NCBI GenBank assembly: GCA_014529385.2
Contig: CM043945.1
Span: 146,051,741 to 146,115,740 of the forward strand
DNA from: Adiantum capillus-veneris
Lineage: Eukaryota; Streptophyta; Polypodiopsida; Polypodiales; Pteridaceae
Direction: 5' to 3'
Length of the DNA stretch: 64,000 nucleotides
Shown here: positions 33,691 to 45,670 of the stretch, in pieces
Numbering within the stretch: position 1 is the first letter of the stretch
How the letters are laid out: each line of letters opens with the position of its first letter
Made by a program: the position numbers and the translations under genes
Notes under the pieces: generated by a model
What the model was told of the DNA's origin: nothing
What the model saw: only the letters and a program-made list of their open reading frames with translations
Database searches by the model: none

Positions 33691-34567
33691 ATGAGGAAGC
33701 AGAATGGCAAAGATGACCCGGTGGAGGATGCCTTCCAAAAATGCAAAGAAGAACTGAGCGAGACCATCAGCATAATCAACCGCCACCTCCTAGGTACTAT
33801 CAACATACTCGACGCGTGCGTGGCAGCACAGGAAAGCACAATACATACAGTCGAGGATCGCGTGAAGGCTCAAGATGAGGAAATCGCACTACTGAAGAAA
33901 GAGGTTGCAGAGGTTCTCGAAGAGGGAGAGCTTCAACCCTCAGTAATTGAAGAGCTAAACACGATTAAGGAACAAGTGCGGGCCATCAAAGAAGGTGGGG
34001 AGCAACAAAAAGAAATGATGACCTCGTGGGGTAGATGTCATCACAAAGACCCAACAAAAAGCAGAAAAGGCCGAAAAATGGATCGAGACTGTCAAGAAAG
34101 GGAAAGGCATGGAAATAACCCCCACCCCCACACCAACAATCATGAACTTGACACTAGAAGAGGAGCAAAGGAGACGTGTGCGGGTCTTACACATAAGGAT
34201 ATGTGGCCTCAAAGACCAAGATAATGTGGAGGAAGAGGTGAAAGAACTCATGACTCTGGTGGGGGTCAACGAGCAGACGCATACGAGGGCCTGGAGAGTG
34301 GGCACAAAGAAAAGCGGGAGCAACGGAGAAACCTCGAAGGAAAGGGCACTCATTCTCTACTTCCCCTCCATGGAAGCGAAGAAGGATTTCCTAAAGAAGA
34401 GACCGACTCTAGAGAAGACTGGCATCTTTCTTGGAGATGACCTCACCCTCTCGCAGAGTGCTCATATGCAAGAAGTAATGCCGGAAATTAGAGCAGCAAG
34501 GGAAAAGGGGAAGATCGCTTTTTACAGAGATGGAAAGGTGGTGATATTGGAGCGACGTCCCGCATGG
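33691..34567 (+). pseudogene. Family A LINE ORF1 (one frame change)
   Basis: The start is MRKQNGKDDPVEDAFQKCKE at 33691. The coiled coil covers about residues 10-105 (VEDRVKAQDEEIALLKKEVA). A frame change near 34030 moves the rest to the frame of VDVITKTQQKAEKAEKW. The RRM-like part is VLHIRICGLKDQDNVEEEVK, with HTRAWRVGTKK and ALILYFPSMEAKKDFLKKRP. The CTD-like part is IFLGDDLTLSQSAHMQEVMP. At the ORF1/ORF2 junction TGA is replaced by TGG (34565-34567), so this copy reads through into RCETYGTTIKMATWN, where TGT has become TGA. Confidence 0.8.
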
Positions 34568-37500
34568 CGGTGCGAGACCTATGGGACGACAATAAAGATG
34601 GCAACCTGGAATTGAAACGGTTCACTTCGTCTTGATGTAGGGGCCTTTGAGGATAGCTTCACAGGGAGAGACATCATCTTCTACTCTGAGATGCATCAAG
34701 CCCCTGGGCAATCCATGCCACAGGTGAGCGGATATAGATGGGAGACAGCCTGCAGCCAAGAGACCAGATCGGAGCATCAAGGACGAGGCTCAGGGGGAGT
34801 GGCAGTTCTATTTAGGGAGGAGTTGCAGTCATTGATATATATAGCGCGCAAGGATGAGCATGCTAGGTACATGTCGGTGAGGCTCAGGGCAGAGACGGGC
34901 AGATACCTCTACATTGCTATGTGTTACTTTCCTCCTAGTATGTCATTATATGCATCACCTAGGGGACAAGCCCCCTTTGTTATTTTGGATAATGACATAT
35001 GGGAATTTTCTAAGGATGGTGACATTATCATACTAGGGGATTTCAATGCTAGGACTGCCCACTACCAGACAATATTTTATGAGACTTCCAAGGAAATGCT
35101 TAGGAAGCTGGACGATACAGAGATGGGTCTATCCAGATTATCACAAGATGAGGAATACACGGAATATGGTAGATACTTGATAGATATGGGAACCGCACAT
35201 AGATTGGCCATTTTGAATGGCCTACAAAGATTTTCGTCAGCTGGAGGTTTTACTTGCTATCCACACCGACATGGTGCCAGCACAGTGGATTATGTTATGG
35301 CCCAGCCAGGTCTCATTCCATTGTTTCAAGATTTCATGGTGGGCACTAGGCCAGTTGGAGTAGCAGTTGATCATGCTATCTTGTCCTTCACCCTGACGTT
35401 TCAGTTCAGCACAGCTCCATTAGGAGAGGTCCCTACACACATCCGGTATACCTTCATGAGGGAGACGGACTCTGTGTATATGGATGAGATATACAGGCAG
35501 CTATGCACCCAGGAGCCAGGACGGCCACTAGATGAACTCACTCAGATACTGACAGAGACGCTCCATGATGCAGCATCATAAGCATACCCCCACAACCAGC
35601 CTACACGGAGACGATCTGGAAAAATGCCCCAGAATAGTTGGTATGATGAGGAGTGTAGACTCTAGAGAGACGAGGATCAAGTTACAGAGGGAAGTGGTCA
35701 TGGGTAATACCACACATAGACAATCACGGATTATCTTTCGCCGCTTAGTGCGACTAAAGAAAAGGGCTTATTTATCCCAGCTAGAGCAAGATCTGTATCA
35801 GTTATTTATATGTCGGGACTCAGGCGAAGCATGGAGGTTATTCCACGAACATTCACCACCACCAACGGTCGCCTCCACTAAGACCTGGGGGGAATATGCC
35901 ACATCTCTCTACACAGCATCAGGACAACCACCTCTACCGGACCCACTAGAGACATGCCCGGAGACATGTTCTTTCTTTACTGCTGAGAGCGTAAGGAAAG
36001 CTATTGACAGGATGAAGACAAGGAGAGCACATGATCATGATGGTCTAGTAGCAGAGCACTTCATCCATGCCAGGGATAAGCTCACAGAGCTCTTGGCTAT
36101 CATGTTTAATTGAGCCATGTATGAAGGCTTCCCTGAGCCTTGGAGTATGTCCACGATTGTGCCTATATCAGGAGATCCCATAATTCCCGGGAATTATCGC
36201 ACCATCATGGTTGGTCACACATTAGCTAGGCTATATGCATCCATTCTTGAACAAGAGCTGAGTAGATGGGTAGAGCGAGAGGGCATAAGAGCACCAGGGC
36301 AAGCAGGTTTCAGGAGAGGTTTCTCCACTCTTGACCAGATTCTGACACTCAGAGCTTTTATTGAGGAGGGTAGACACCATGGCAAGAGGATCTATTGTAG
36401 CTTCGTGGATTTCCGCAAAGCTTTCGACACAGTGCCGAGAGCCAGATTTATACACAGATTACAGGACATGGGTGTGCCTACAGAGCTGATTTGGGGGATT
36501 TTGGCTCTATATAGGACAATGATGGGGCGGGTACGCACCACCGAGGGAATGTTGGACATGGTCCTCTCCAATATTGGACTAAAGCAGGGATGTCCCCTAT
36601 CCCCCACTCTTTTTGGGATGTATGTGGATGAGTTTTCGGACTATGTAGAGCTTCAGGGGGGCTTAGCTAGCAGGGACATGGATTCCACTGTTACTTTATG
36701 CTGATGATATTGTGCTGATTTCTGACTCACGAGAGGGGATGCAGCGTCACTTGGATGCTCTGCATACATTCGCTCGTGACAGTGGATTGTCTGTCCATCT
36801 GGGGAAAACCAAGGTTATGGTGTTCAACACCACACCACAGTGGGTCAGGAGGTCGGCACCCACATTTATGTATGGCCAGGAGACTGTCGAGTACACAGAT
36901 GCATATACTTATCTTGGGGTAGTCTTCGGTGGACCGGTGTTTTCACCAAGGAGAGCATCAGAGACTAGACTGACGAGAGCATATGCAACGTTGGGAGGAC
37001 TGGAGAGGATGTGTTCGCAGGTTCAGTTTCAAGAACCGCGAACAAAGCTTTGGCTTTTTGACACTCTAGTGACTCTTGCTATGCTCTATGGAGTTCAGGT
37101 ATGGGGACCCTCGGTAGACCACCATGTGAGATCTGGCAACACAGATGCATGGAGATGTATGGAGAGGCCTCTGGTCTCTATGATCGTTCGGATGATTCGG
37201 GCTAAGGCCTCAATACCACATGAGATTATCCGAGGCGAGCTAGCCGCCCCCTCCCTCGTGGTGGAGGCGTTGACGAGATCAATTGCTTTTATGCACGGTC
37301 TATGGGATCTCCCCAGGGACAGATACGCTCGGCTTGCCTTGGAGTCATCTCAACAACTAGCTCTACAAGGCGATACAGCATGTTGGTATGGACAGATGAC
37401 AACATGGTTTCAGTCGCATGGTCTCAAGATGGATAGATTACCTCTGCTTCAATACTCCCTGGATGCACCCTCCAGGTCTCTCACACGGATAGAGATCACC

Positions 37501-38260
37501 AGACTCATACGTCAGGATCTGATTCAGCTAAATACCAGGAGCACATGGATACAGTCGACACGAGTTGGGCACGAAGATGGCCTTCTACAGAGAGCATCTT
37601 CTCCAACTCACGGAGGACGGCTTTGTGACTAGGCCTGCATACATGGACACACACTTATCTCAAGCATAAGATGCGCTACTGGACAGATACGCACATCCTC
37701 ACATCAGCTTCAAATCGAGGCTGGCCGATTTCGAGGGGTGCCGGCATGAGCTAGGATATGTCACCTATGCAACTTAGAGCCAGAGACAGAGCTGCACTAC
37801 ACGTCACTACCCGGCATACTATAAGATACGCGGCCGCTTCCACTGCCTGTTCACAGAAGGGTTCGGACCTGTTTCTAGAGTCATGAGATACAAGGATCAG
37901 AGGTGTCTCGGACTGTTCCTGCTAGAGTTGCGCAACCTTAGGGAGAGCTTGCTGAGAACATCAGAGGAAAGACAATCTTAGAGACGAATCACAGATTTCT
38001 TTACACCAGCCAGAGGAGAGCCAACGGAGCAGTCATTACAGCAAATCTCAGAGCCTACTCATATCAGAGGTACACTGCTTGATCAAGCCACAGAACTTGG
38101 CAGATCCAGACATCCACGACCTCCGGGGGTCTCCCACTATTGACGAAGGCTGCAACAGAAGATACAGATCACTCTAGCTCGACATGCAAGACGCCCAACC
38201 AGAGTACTAACCATGGAGGAGGTCGATGAGATCTGGCAGCAACCGATGAGAAATTTCATC
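34568..38260 (+). pseudogene. Family A LINE ORF2 (endonuclease-RT-zinc finger), broken
   Basis: Endonuclease motifs: EMHQAPGQS, GRGSGGVAVLFREELQ, ILGDFNARTAHYQ (35030-35065), GASTVDYVMAQPG and GVAVDHAILSF (to 35400). RT: PGQAGFRRGFSTLDQI (36293), CSFVDFRKAFDTVPRARF (36397-36450), GLKQGCPLSPTLFG (36575-36620) and YADDIVLISDS (36690-36730), with the thumb YLGVVFGGPVFSPRR. The C-terminal half runs in frame 36712-37632. There are several frame changes and stops, including TGA at 36112. Length of about 1,200 codons agrees with the copy at 46808. Confidence 0.82.
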
Positions 38261-38433
38261 TGAACCCCCCCCCCCCTTCCCCCAATTTCCTTTCTCCTTA
38301 GCGTCCTAGTGTTAGTTCTTTGTAACTTTGTAATTTCCGTACTCAGACATGGTATCAGATTCACCAATTGTAACTTTTTGGTCTCATAGGTCATTTTGGC
38401 CTTTTGAAGACGTTAATATAACATTTCATTTCA

Positions 38434-38446
38434 TCTCTCTCTCTCC
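38434..38446 (+). repeat. Short (TC)n tract, LINE tail
   Basis: A short TC tract after the family A tail. The next copy starts at once in the ORF2 C-terminal region. Confidence 0.85.
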
Positions 38447-39695
38447 CTCACGCGATCATTCGAGCAGAGCTAGCTGCCCCCCCCATGGAGATTGAGGCGC
38501 TTACCAGATCAGTGTCCTTTGTGCACAGCCTATGGGATACTACTAGAGACAGATATGCTAGACTGGCCCTTGAGTCTTCCAGACAGTTAGCTCTACAGGG
38601 GGACACTTCATGCTGGTATGCACAGATGACTTCATGGTTTCAGACGCATGGCTTCACCATGGACAGGTTGCCCCCTTTCCAGTATTCTCTTCAGGCACCC
38701 TCGCTGTCTCTTACACGGGTGGAGATCACTAGACTCATTCGTCAGGACCTGATCTAGCTCGACACGAGGAGGACATGGATAGAGCCGCCTCAGGAGTTGA
38801 GCACGAAGATGGCTTTCTATAGAGAGCATCTTCTCCACCTCACAGGAGATGGGTTTGTGATTCGACCCAGCTACATGGACACACATATGTCTCATGGTTT
38901 GCGTTGTGCCATTGGTCAGATACGCACATCCTCACATCAGCTCGAGATTGAGACTGGTAGATTCAGAGGGATACCAGCAGACAGCAGGATATGCCGATTA
39001 TGCCAAAGAGAGCCAGAGACAGAGTTGCACTACATATGTCATTGCACAGTGTTCTATGAGATACGGGTGCGTTTCCACTGCTTATTCAGAGAGGGTTTTG
39101 GTCCTCTATCTAGGGTCATGAGTTATGAGGATCAGAGATGTCTTGGACTATATCTACTTGAGTTACACAGGTATAGAGACACTTTACTAGGGAGAGCTAG
39201 AGAGAGGCAGTCCCAGAGACACATTACAGATTTCTTTTCACTAGATATGGGACAGCCAGAGGAGCAGCCACCACTGCAGAGCTCGTCCCACACTCATTCG
39301 ACCACTACTGGCACTCTCATCGACCGAGCATTGGAGCTACAGAGATACAGACGACCGCGACTGAGGAGAGGAGCTACACAGCATCGACGGAGACTACAAC
39401 AGAAGATTCGAGCCATACTCTCTCGACATCCAGAGTGCAGATGAGGATGGATCCTCACCATTTCTTCCATCTTTGTTTCACACACTGTTACATCCAGTTT
39501 ACCGGGTACCGATTGTATCAGCTGCTACACCTACGTAGTTTTAGATTGTAGTAGTAGTAGTAGTATTTTGTTCCACTTCTAGTTCTTTTCTAGTTCTTTT
39601 GTACCCAGACATGGTATTAGATTCACTATTTTGTAACTGATTGGTCTCATAGGTCATTTTGGCCTTTTGAAGACGTTAATATAACATTTCATTTC

Positions 39696-39699
<4 letters not shown>
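38447..39699 (+). mobile_element. LINE family A, 5'-truncated copy with clean ORF2 C-terminus
   Basis: It opens with AIIRAELAAPPMEIEALTRSVS. After one TAG (38755-38757) the frame 38797-39444 is open for 215 codons: CRLCQREPETELHYICHC zinc finger (about 38994-39048), ALFREGFGPLSRV-like linker, QRHITDFF PIP-like motif (about 39214-39237), then an Arg-rich end PRLRRGATQHRRRLQQKIRA. This is the best-preserved C-terminal region of the family. The 3'UTR and a complete tail follow, then 61 bp of TC. Confidence 0.9.

Positions 39700-39761
<62 letters not shown>
39700..39761 (+). repeat. (TC)n microsatellite, LINE tail
   Basis: A pure TC tract. On its right side an inverted LINE segment starts at once. 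Confidence 0.95.
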
Positions 39762-39764
<3 letters not shown>

Positions 39765-40635
39765 AAAACGAGGCAACCTGTCCATGGTGAAACCATGTGT
39801 CTGAAACCATGATCCACATGATGTATCCCCATTAACAGCTAATTGTCTGGAGGACTCTAGAACCACCCTGGCATATTTGTCTTTGGTTGTATCCCACAGA
39901 CTGTGTACAAAGGAGACTGATCTCGTAAGCGCCTCAATCTCCATAGGGGGGCACAGCTAATTCCGCTCGAATGATATCATGCGGTACGGAAACCTTGGCT
40001 CTAATCAGCCGAGAGATCATAGATACTAGGGGCTTCTCCATACGCCTCCAACCATCCTGGCCTATAGAAGGTCCCCAAACCTGCGCCCCATATAACATAG
40101 TAGAGGCAACCAAAGTGTCCTAGGTTCCTGGAACTGAACTTGCGAACACATCCTCTCCATTCCTCCCAGAGCGGCACCAGCTCTAGTTAGTCTAAGCTCT
40201 GATGCTCTTCTCAAAGAAAAGCTCGGCCAAGTAAAGACTACCCCCAGGTAAGTGTATGCATCTGTATACTCCACACTCTCCTGACCATATTTAAAAGTAG
40301 GTACTGATCTCCTGACCCATTGCGGTGTGGTGTTAAACACCTATCCTTGGTTTTGCCTAGGTTTACACACAGTCCACTATCCTCTGCAAAACTGCGTAGT
40401 GCATCCAAATGTCGTTGCATACCTTCTGGTGAGTCAGATATCAGCACAATATCATCAGCATATAGCAATAATGGGATCCACGTCCCTGCCAGCTGGGCAC
40501 CCCTGTCACCCTTTTTGTCAATGTAATCAGACACCTCATCAACATACATACCAAATAGAGTAGGAGACAATGGGCAGCCCTATTCAGAGAAGGTTTTGGG
40601 CCTCTATCTAGGGTCACGAGTTATGAGGATCAAGC
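39762..40635. mobile_element. LINE family A copy with large 5' inversion
   Basis: 39762-40582 is RT and early C-terminal sequence on the minus strand: SPTLFGMYVDEVSDYIDKKG, LLYADDIVLISDSPEGMQ, the thumb, and down to GFTMDRLP next to the TC tract. From 40583 the sequence turns to the + strand (LFREGFGPLSRVTSYEDQ), the later part of the same gene. It is cut at 40635 by an L1 fragment. The order, earlier part inverted then later part direct, matches a twin-priming insertion. Confidence 0.78.
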
Positions 40636-42230
40636 TCTTGCACAAAGTGCAAGAGCCTATTGTGCTCTCCTCCAATTGGTCTCCTGGCCATCCAAATACA
40701 ATACAGTGTCATCAACAAACTCCACATCTAGCAATAACTCTTAGGGCATAGGCATCTGCTAACCTTGAAGTCCAATGTCGTGAGTCATGAGATAGTTGCT
40801 CAAAGCCTTTGCAAAGAGAAGAAAAAGGAAGGGGACTAGTGGACAACCCTGTCTGACAGATCTTGCAGTGCAAATTTCGGCCTCCGAGCCTTGAGAACCT
40901 GGCTATGGGCTGTAGAGTATAAAGCAGCAACTCCTTTGATCCGGGCCTTATCGAAACCCATCTCATAGTACCCTCAAGGAAGCTGCAATCAACCTAATTG
41001 TAAGCTTTCTCAAAGTTATGAGCTGCTCATCTCGCGTACGAGCCCAAGGCTACAACCTCCCAAAAAGTGAAGATGTTGTTAAGGATACTATGTTCCTTGA
41101 CAAACCCTGTCTTTGAGTCATGAATCAGATCCGTCAAATACAAAGCCTTCACAAGGATTTTGTAGACTGAGTTGAGAATTGGAATGGTCCACCAGTGCAT
41201 GATAGTATTCAGAGAACCACCCTCCTTGGGGATAAGGTATATCAAATTCTCTGGTAGGCTCTGAGGCATATCCTCCATGTCCAATACATGTTGAAATCCA
41301 TTACATAAACCAGGCCTCAAAATCTCCCAGTATCTCAAGAAAAAACCGGGAGATCAACCATCCTCGCCAGGGCAACTTTGGCGTGATAGCACACTCAGTG
41401 CATCTCGCCAGTGAGACTCGACTAAAGGCGTCCCCAATGTCATTCACATGTGATGAGCCCAAACCTCTACCTTGCAAGCATCTGTGCACTTTGAAGGCTC
41501 CTCTGCCGAAATCGGCTTCATGTTGGAGTGGCTCTCTCTCTAATCTCCCATAGCTCATGTGCTATGAAGCCATCCAATCTCTGGGGCTGATGCACCCCCA
41601 TACGAGAATGCGGAGGTCTCTTGAGCTCACAGAACTTGCCAGATACTCTATCCCTAACCTGTGTCCGCTGAGAAGCCCTCTCCTGGAAGGAGATCGTCTG
41701 ATCTCTCATCTTGCCTGGTCAAGCATAGCCTCGACCCAAGCACTATTAGGCTCTCTCTCTTGCATAGTCTAGAGGAAGGCCACGCCCCGCCTTAGGCGTC
41801 TCTCCCTCTCGATGACCTCAATCAAACTTGCAAGAGCGGCCTTATGGAAAGCTCTACTCAACTCTGCAATCCGTGTGGCTGCCTTGTAGCGGCATCTCCA
41901 GCACTGTCCATAGCTGGACAGTGCTGGAGATCAAATCGTCTCCAGCACTGCAGATAAGCTCCCATCTACTAGGATACTCTCAAGAATCCGAAAATGCCTG
42001 GCTCACTTCTCGCTCCCAATGACAAGAATCACGGGCGCATGGTCGTGTCCGTCAGAGGAGGAACCTGCCAAAATGGCTGTAGAGTGACCTTAGGATCCCA
42101 GGAAGTGATCAAGATAGAACTGATCACGCCACGGGAGGCTGACCCCTCCTAAAAGCCTATCAGGGCGAGAGAAGCTAAGACTCCCATGCTGCAAAAGCCT
42201 CATGCTGCCATACATCAGATAACGTGAAAG
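40636..42230 (-). mobile_element. Decayed L1 (canonical plant type) fragment
   Basis: On the minus strand it shows scattered L1 ORF2 blocks similar to the intact-length L1 at 22311-29156. These are the endonuclease end and linker (41470-42200, SQRTQVRDRVSGKFCE), LIYLIPKEGGSLNTI and KTGFVKEHSILNNIFTFWE (41040-41340), and TGLSTSPLPFSSLCKGFEQL in the place of the RT palm (about 40780-40880, shifted frame). Many stops and frame changes show that it is much older than the other L1. A 17-bp inverted repeat with a 4-nt loop lies at 41894-41931. No tail or target duplication was found. Confidence 0.75.
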
Positions 42231-42942
42231 TCAAACATAAACTTGTCCTGTAGGATTAAAAATATTGCCACCTTGCAGCCTTGCGTGTTTCCTCTTTTTG
42301 TCTTGTAGATATTGAGGATGTTTTTTATTAGTCAAATGTATTGTATGGCAAATCAAAATGAGTCATCACATACTGTAATTTAAGATCTTTCCTCAATTAT
42401 AAGGCTTAGTAACCTGTATTCTTTCCACAGCATATCGTCATTGAAGACAGTTTGTGGTCACTGCTTGTTGCATTGTGAGGATCTGATTGTCTGTCGACTC
42501 TAATTGTGCATTGCTTCAAACAAGTGGAAATCTATGTCGAAGTTAAAGTCCAGGCTTTGAAGAGAGAATTTATGTTTCAAGCAGCTATTCCAAGTGGGAT
42601 CTTGTGGGAGTAAAGGTCAGTTTCAAAAAATCATGGCTAAAGCTTTTCGTGTACCTTCATCCAAAACATGAATAGAGGATGCTTGAACTTGCATTTTGTG
42701 CTGGATGGACACCCTTGTCAGTGGATTCAATGATTTGGCAAGCTACTTGCGTGAAGCCCTTGGTATCCACCATTTGCTGGGTCAAATCCTAGAGCAGAGC
42801 AGGACATTATAGAATGACTTAAAACTCCTTGTCAGTTTTATTTGTGAAAGTGCACTTTCTTCCACATTTATACACATATTGCTCCACTGTGCTTCTTTTG
42901 CCCCTTCTGTTTCTGTGATGATAAGAAATGACTGTTTTACAG
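42231..42942 (+). other. Intron or intergenic sequence upstream of phosphorylase exon
   Basis: AT-rich single-copy-looking DNA. I looked for the expected preceding phosphorylase exon and saw none. The last bases (TTTTACAG, ending 42942) are a good pyrimidine tract and 3' splice site. Confidence 0.6.
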
Positions 42943-45078
42943 GTCAGTGTAGATGCAATGTTTGATGCTCAAGTGAAGAGGATACATGAGTATAAGAGAC
43001 AGTTTTTGAACCTTCTGAGCATCATTCATCGGTATGACTGCATTAAGGTGTGAAATATCTTTCTATCCAAATCCATGGGTCGCTTATTTCTTGACAATCA
43101 TATATACAAGCTCATGCGAACAATTACTGCTATTCAGAACATGGCTGCTGATGAGAGAAAAAGAGTGGTCCCACGAGTCTGCATCTTTGGTGGAAAGGCA
43201 CCTCCAGGATACGAGTTTGCAAAGAAGATTGTCAAGTTGGTACATGCAATAGGGGAGAAAGTTAACAATGACCCAGAAGTTGGGGATCTTCTTAAAGTGG
43301 TAATGATAGGTCACTTCTGTGACTGTTCTCAACTTTCAGGCTCCAACTTGAGAAATTTAAGGCTTAGTTTGAGAGGCTTTGTTTCCTGGGCCTTTTGATG
43401 ATCACAAAAGCTACTTCTTTAACTCGTCCTGGAGGGTAATTAGGTCTACAAGGGAGCGCTATTGATTTCTGACTCTGTGAATGCAGATTTTTATTCCAGA
43501 TTACAATGTATCGGTGGCAGAGCTGATCATTCCGGCTTGTGATCTCTCCCAGCACATCAGGTCAGTTATAATCCATATTACTTTGTTTCTGGCATGAATG
43601 TCAATATATTTTTAGTGTACTATACCCCAAAAATAATGCGAAAACTATTAAAAAAAATTGAATTGCATGTGTTGTGAGTAAAATGGTTATGCTTGGATTA
43701 ACAAGTTGCAAATGCTCAGCTGTCTCAAGACAATGGTCTTGTGGGGCAAAGCTCTGAGGCTTAGCTAGGGACTGTAAGGGGGGATATATAGGTACTTCCT
43801 AAATATAGGGTGGTTGAGAGGAGGTTTGTAGGGGGGGAAGGAGGGAGAACAAGACCTTGCATAGTATGCGGGCCTGCCTGAGGCACTAAAGACTCAATTC
43901 AGAGAAAGTTTTAGAATATGCTAGTTCAGTAGCTATGCAAGTTTTTTTTCTGTTGAATGTGGGTTTGTCTAAAATTCATTCTGCTAGTATGCAAGCTTGA
44001 GCTTGAGAAGTCCAGTTAGCAAGCTCATAGCAGACTTGTCACAACTCTTATATTCGAAAAACCATTCAGCCATAAACTTGGAAGGATATCATTGTCGAAG
44101 AAGAAAGGGCTTCCCTTGAGAACTAAAAATGGGCGGTCACAGATTTCTGCAACCGTGTGTGACTTGAAAGTGGTATTTATGGCTCGGGGAACTGTTCTCC
44201 TTTTCAAGGGAGTGTTTGGTTTATTTTTTGACCTCAACTGAAGCAGACATTTACCTCTCTGCTTTGACAGCTGTGCAATATCTTTTGTTAATTTCAAAGC
44301 ATCAATAGGTCAGGAGGAAAAAATGTCTTCAGTATTAAGCTCTCTTTAAAATGTAGGTTTATCAAGTGATTTTATTATGAGTGCAGGTAAAGAGGCATTG
44401 AACCTAACACACTGCTTGTCAGTCGTTATTGTGCCCGTGCTAAAATTAGAATGACTCTTTGGTAAGTAAAATATAACTGATTTTATTATTGTATCTTGCA
44501 GCACACCAGGGAGTGAAGCGTCGGGTACTGGCAATATGAAGTTTGCTATGAATGGATGTCTGATTCTGGGGACCTTAGATGGCTCAAATATAGAAATAAG
44601 AGATGAAATTGGCCAAGAAAATATGGTACATTCCTGCAAGAATTTTCTTTTACTGACCAGTCTACCAATGTATATCATTTACACGCTCATGCATGTTTAC
44701 CAAGGTGGATTCCAGTGTCCATCTTTGCAGAAATGCATGTGGATTGAGAGTGCTCACAGGAAATTTGTCTGCTGAATTTCCAGTTTACGTTTGGTGTGGT
44801 TGTTGATGATGTACCACGTCTGCGAACAGAACACAGAAATTTTCAGCCTCCACGTGAGTTTCAACGAGTCCTAGGGTATGTATTCTCATTTTAAGAGTTA
44901 CTTCCTGGTAGTAGATCTTTTCAAGTATTTAACTTGGCTATGCATGCTTTGTAGGATGATTCGAGATGGAATTTTTGGATTCAAAGATTATTTCAATGCC
45001 TTGTGTGATGCTGTTGATGGAGAAACAGGCGATTACTATCTATTGGGACGAGATTTTCTTGCATACCTTGAAGCACAG
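42943..45078 (+). CDS. Alpha-glucan (starch) phosphorylase, six internal exons, partial
   Basis: Phosphorylase releases glucose-1-phosphate from alpha-1,4-glucans using pyridoxal phosphate. Exons: 42943-43047 ([10 protein letters not shown] active-site block), 43138-43299 ([20 protein letters not shown]), 43487-43560 ([15 protein letters not shown]), 44502-44625 ([17 protein letters not shown], whose Lys binds PLP), 44784-44875 ([15 protein letters not shown]) and 44955-45078 ([30 protein letters not shown]). All have GT-AG introns of 90, 187, 941, 158 and 79 bp, phases fit, and no stop is seen. This is about 230 residues of the C-terminal catalytic domain. Exons before 42943 and the final about 50 residues are not in the window, so flanking introns are very large or the gene is a fragment. 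Plastidial versus cytosolic isoform cannot be told. Confidence 0.93.
43561..44501 (+). other. Phosphorylase intron (941 bp)
   Basis: It starts GTCAGT after phase 2 and ends CTTGCAG. It is AT-rich with no element recognised. An open frame on the other strand looks fortuitous. Confidence 0.8.
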
Positions 45079-45109
45079 GTCTCTCTATACACCCTTGCCC
45101 ACACATACA

Positions 45110-45115
<6 letters not shown>

Positions 45116-45141
<26 letters not shown>
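45116..45141 (+). repeat. (TC)n microsatellite in phosphorylase intron
   Basis: It lies 38 bp after the 5' splice site of the intron following the last visible exon. LINE sequence begins at its right end, so this may be the original entry site of the second LINE array. Confidence 0.85.
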
Positions 45142-45479
45142 TTTTGGTCTCATAGGTCATTTTGGTCTTTTGAAGACGTTAATATAACATTTCATTTCTC
45201 TCTCGCTCGCCTACCCCCCCTGCTGCCGCGTCCTGCCGTCTGCACGCTGCCGCACCCTGCTCCCTTTTCCTCTGCCGCGCCCTGCTCCCCCTTTCCTCTG
45301 CTGCGCCTCCCCTCGCGCTGCATTTGAAAGCCCCCCCCCCCCCCCCCCCCCCCCCCCCCGCTCCGCCTGCACAACCCGCCACGAGCTGCTCCCCCGCTCC
45401 CAGCGTGAGGTACCCCCTCTTTCTACACGTAAGGTACCCTCTACGCGAAGGATGTCCCCCCCTTCCTCTACGCGTAGGA

Positions 45480-45525
<46 letters not shown>

Positions 45526-45670
45526 TTTAAGCGTAGCATGTCCCCACCCTTCTTCTACGCGTAGGAAGTCGTTTTTTTGTTTGGGATACGGTATCAAATT
45601 CCCATTGTTGTATATGCTTGCTCTCATAGGTCAATTTGGGCTTCTGAAGGCGTTAATATATCATTTCATT
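45142..45670 (+). mobile_element. LINE tail and ORF-less LINE derivative (5'UTR-like + 3' tail)
   Basis: 45142-45200 is only a family A 3' tail (GGTCTCATAGGTCATTTTGG, GACGTTAATATAAC). 45200-45600 is a GC-rich stretch with long C runs (45329-45359, 45482-45519) and repeated CTACGCGTAGGA(T/A)GT phrases, like a family A 5'UTR. A second 3' tail follows at 45620-45670 (CTCATAGGTCAATTTGGGCT, GGCGTTAATATATC). So a 5'UTR is joined to a 3' end with no ORF between them. A deletion derivative is the simplest reading. Confidence 0.6.

Larger units (their letters stand above)
33357..38433 (+). mobile_element. LINE family A, near full-length copy (5.1 kb)
   Basis: The copy has a 5'UTR with iterated motifs (33357-33690), ORF1 (33691-34567), ORF2 (34568 to about 38260) and a 3'UTR with the family A tail (38380-38433). 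It is one of the two most complete copies in the window. The zinc-finger region near 37735-37800 is disturbed. The PIP-like motif reads *RRITDFF near 37981-38004, with the Gln codon changed to TAG. Confidence 0.88.

Noticed and set aside
34565-34567. Copy at 33357 as a natural ORF1-ORF2 fusion
   Set aside because: TGG replaces TGA, but a TGA arises a few codons later in WN(C) and other breaks follow, so this is decay, not a functional fusion.
41894-41931. 17-bp inverted repeat with 4-nt loop as a transposon or terminator
   Set aside because: It is short, single and inside a decayed L1 ORF2; a local duplication is enough to explain it.
44025-44297. 90-codon frame on the minus strand in the phosphorylase intron
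   Set aside because: No motif, and it lies wholly in the intron; probably chance.
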